Origin: Prorocentrum cordatum
Lineage: Eukaryota; Sar; Dinophyceae; Prorocentrales; Prorocentraceae
NCBI GenBank assembly: GCA_963575745.1
Contig: CAUYUJ010009435.1
Span: forward strand, 335,020-399,019
DNA length: 64,000 nucleotides
Direction of reading: 5' to 3'
Shown here: in pieces, positions 61,511 through 64,000 of the stretch
How positions within the stretch are numbered: the stretch's first letter is position 1
How the letters are laid out: every line of letters begins with the position of its first letter
The notes under the pieces: generated by a model
The model's input: only the letters and a program-made list of their open reading frames with translations
What the model was told of the DNA's origin: nothing
The model's database searches: none
Made by a program: the position numbers and the translations under genes

Positions 61511-61890
61511 TGTCGCGCGCATTTGAACTCAAACTTTACAAATGATCGGGCCAGCGCCGCGCACACTCGTCTTAACCGTTTGCAGCAGCGTCGGTGGTTC
61601 GTATGGTTGAGGTCCCAGGAATGACGTTCTGGCGCAGTTTAGGATTCTCAGAGCGCAGCAGTCACGTTGATTCGCGGCGCTGAAGTCCCAGGGATTGCGT
61701 GTTGGGCGAGTGGCACGAGAGCGGGTTATCAACCGATTGTCTTCCAAGGGGGCACTTCCCGCAATGAAGAAGACATGATTGCAGGGACCTGTGAAGAGGG
61801 AACTTGGAGGGAGGGCGTATTGCAACATCGTTGTTGCGTCTTGGCTTCACACTGGTCCTCCTCCTCCTTCTCACATCTCCGCTCCATCTT
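61511..61890. other. No gene recognised
   Basis: Unassigned sequence before dispersed repeat A. Confidence 0.35.
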
Positions 61891-62051
61891 TGAAGGGGCC
61901 CCAGGACACACAAATAAATACACACAAATAAAAAGATCCTCCATATTTTCCTATATTTTCTGGGTTTTTGTCTTCCCCCCCACCTCCCATATTTTTCCAT
62001 ATTTTCTGGGGAATCGACGATTAAGTGTGTCTGTGTGTTTTTTCCCTCCTG
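61891..62051 (+). repeat. Dispersed repeat family A, copy 6
   Basis: Full set of family motifs from GAAGGGGCCCCAGGACACAC to CCCTCCTG. This copy and copy 4 are the least expanded and closest to a consensus. Confidence 0.85.
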
Positions 62052-62692
62052 AATCTTCCCGCACTCGAGCGAGGGAGGGAGCGCCAGGAAGAGGACAGGG
62101 AGATGCCATCGCCGCTCGGCAACGCCAACAGCGCAGACAGGGGCACGACCGTTCGAGGCCGCTTGACCTGCGCGGTGCCATGAGCTAACGCACGAGCCTC
62201 AGGGGAAAACGCGTTGAGACAACGGCAGACGCTGCGGCCGGGCCCTCGTCGCCACGGCTGGACGCGGCCCGGAAAACTGGTGCGAGTGGACCCTGGGAGG
62301 GGTCAAGGAACGGATGCTGAGATGGGGATGGGCGCAGGGAGGGGGCTTCTCAGAAGGCCGGGGGGGCTTCTCAGGAGCGCCCGTCTTCCCAGCTTCCTCT
62401 TCCATATATTTGTCCCTCAGCATTCATTACCCTCTTCACCCTCACGCTCCCATGATTCCTCCTCCCTCACCCTCCACCTACACGATGATGATCATGCATA
62501 TCTTCATCGTGAGTCTCCCAACCTCATCTTCCTCCTCCTCGTCCTTTCTACGTGCTCCTCATCATATCATCCATAACCCTTGTCGTCAACGTCGTCACTG
62601 TCAGTAGCCTCGTCAACACCACCATCACCACCGTCGCCGTCGCCACTGCCGCCGTAACCGCCGATCGTATTCACCATGCGCATCCACATGAC
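62052..62692. other. No gene recognised
   Basis: Unassigned; leads into an ATC array. Confidence 0.35.
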
Positions 62693-62707
62693 CATCATCA
62701 TCGTGGC

Positions 62708-62743
<36 letters not shown>

Positions 62744-62803
62744 CATCATCATCAGCAACACCATCAGCATCATCAGCATCATCAGCATCATCGTCGTTAT
62801 CGC

Positions 62804-62865
<62 letters not shown>

Positions 62866-63099
62866 CAATCACCACCACCAGCATCCTCATCATGGTCCTT
62901 CCCACCATCACCACCACCATCACCACCACCACCACCCCAGTCGTCAACATTGTCACTATCAGTATCATCATCATCATCAGCACCTTCGCCACCATCGCCA
63001 TCGCCGCTGCCACCATGATCACCTATCATATTACCCATACGCACCAGATTCCCCATGATCAACATCATCATCATCACACTCAGCATCGTAGTCATCATT

Positions 63100-63139
<40 letters not shown>

Positions 63140-63270
63140 GCATCAGCATCAGCACCAGCATCAGCATCAGCATCAGCATCAACATCCTCAACATCATCAG
63201 CGTTCGCATCCCCGTCATTTTCATTATCCTTGTTATCATTGGCATCATCTTCATCAGCATCATCATCGTC
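62693..63270 (+). repeat. ATC (CAT) trinucleotide array
   Basis: Pure CAT blocks at 62693-62745, 62805-62870 and 63085-63140, with CAC, CAG and CGT units between. The sequence GTCGTCAACGTCGTCACTGT (62583) and its relative at 62940 suggest internal duplication of about 355 bp. Confidence 0.95.
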
Positions 63271-64000
63271 GTCACCGGTATCGTCATCGTCGTCGTCGTC
63301 ATCACGACAACGGCAACATCGCCATTAGCGTCATCATCACCACCACCACCGCCATCACCATCGCCTCCCTTCTCTCCCGATTCCTTCCTGCTGCCTCCGC
63401 GCACGCGCGCGCGGGAGCCCGCGTGCCGGGGAGTGCGAGCGGGGTGGGGATCCTGGGGCGAGGTGGCGACGACGAAGACGACGACGACGCCGACGCCGAC
63501 GACGACATCGACGGACGACGACGACATCGGCGGATGACGGAGGCGAAGAGGAAGGACAAGGATGAGGACGGAGGACGACGGCGAGGATGGAGGATGGAAG
63601 GCAACGACGGTGCAACTCAAGGGAGCACGCGGACGAAGCAAGGGAAGAGGTGTGGATGAAGCCAGAGATGAGCAGGGAGATAAGGAAGAGGAACACGAAT
63701 TGGGGGGGCGAGGGGGAGAAGATCTCACCACACCGTCGAGCAACGGGTCCTCATCTCTGTCTCCCGCAGGTGTCCGTCCTTGCGAACGCGGGCGTCAACT
63801 CCCCTCCCCCCGCATCTGGCGCATTCCTCCTCCGCCTCCCACCCCCCCCCGTCCCTCTCGTCTTGCCCCTCTTCCACCCTCTCACTCTCTCTCGACATCC
63901 TCCTCCAAAAACCTGCTCGACCGTTGCCGCACAAGCCATATCCCTCCTGGGCGCGGCCTCGCTGGAGGGGAGCGCGATCGCAAGGACGGGTCGATGGTTT
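63271..64000. other. No gene; CGA array at 63462-63530
   Basis: Short GACGACGAC runs; the rest is unassigned to the window edge. Confidence 0.4.

Overview
The window is nuclear DNA of a dinoflagellate. The decisive evidence is the conserved dinoflagellate mRNA spliced leader (SL). It occurs in full at 48272-48293 (minus), directly upstream of an intronless gene, and as a decayed tandem pair at 25892-25921 (minus), upstream of a second intronless gene. GC-rich sequence, sparse genes, very long trinucleotide arrays and a Copia-type LTR retrotransposon agree with this. The species cannot be read from the sequence; a large high-GC genome such as Prorocentrum or Polarella would fit. No bacterial operons, CRISPR arrays, rRNA or tRNA genes were seen.

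Layout. 1-4678: repeats (two dispersed families, a 78-bp minisatellite, GGA arrays). 4679-14781: one Ty1/Copia retrotransposon on the minus strand, with 183-bp TG...CA LTRs, a 4-bp target duplication, and Gag, protease, integrase, reverse transcriptase and RNase H. It also carries an extra signal-peptide/coiled-coil coding block between protease and integrase. Several frameshifts and stops break the frame. 14782-21487: a 101-bp minisatellite, a decayed gene-like region, a fold-back element, a GAC array and a TTAA-ended MITE. 21488-25921: a 1435-residue multi-pass membrane protein with a Cys-rich ectodomain, preceded by relict SLs. 26000-46600: minisatellites (one of 64 bp x about 17), ATC and GAC arrays, several MITE families and a diverged 1.3-kb tandem duplication. 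46611-48310: a complete retroposed trans-spliced mRNA (SL, 406-codon glycosyltransferase-like gene, poly(A), 17-bp target duplication). 48311-64000: dispersed repeats, pyrimidine arrays, a repeat-rich coding fragment (55286-56790) and further ATC arrays.

How it fits together. Every convincing coding sequence is on the minus strand. Both good host genes are intronless and carry genome-encoded SLs, so both look like mRNA-derived retrocopies. In each, a second, shorter SL remnant follows the first. In the 46.6-48.3 kb gene this remnant begins exactly where splicing at the AG inside the SL would place it, which implies at least two cycles of transcription, trans-splicing, reverse transcription and reinsertion. 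The youngest copy sits inside a dispersed repeat whose uninterrupted relative is also in the window. The Copia LTR also contains an SL-like segment. Most remaining sequence is non-autonomous elements and satellites, several with recognisable target duplications or empty sites within the window. All comparisons were made by eye.
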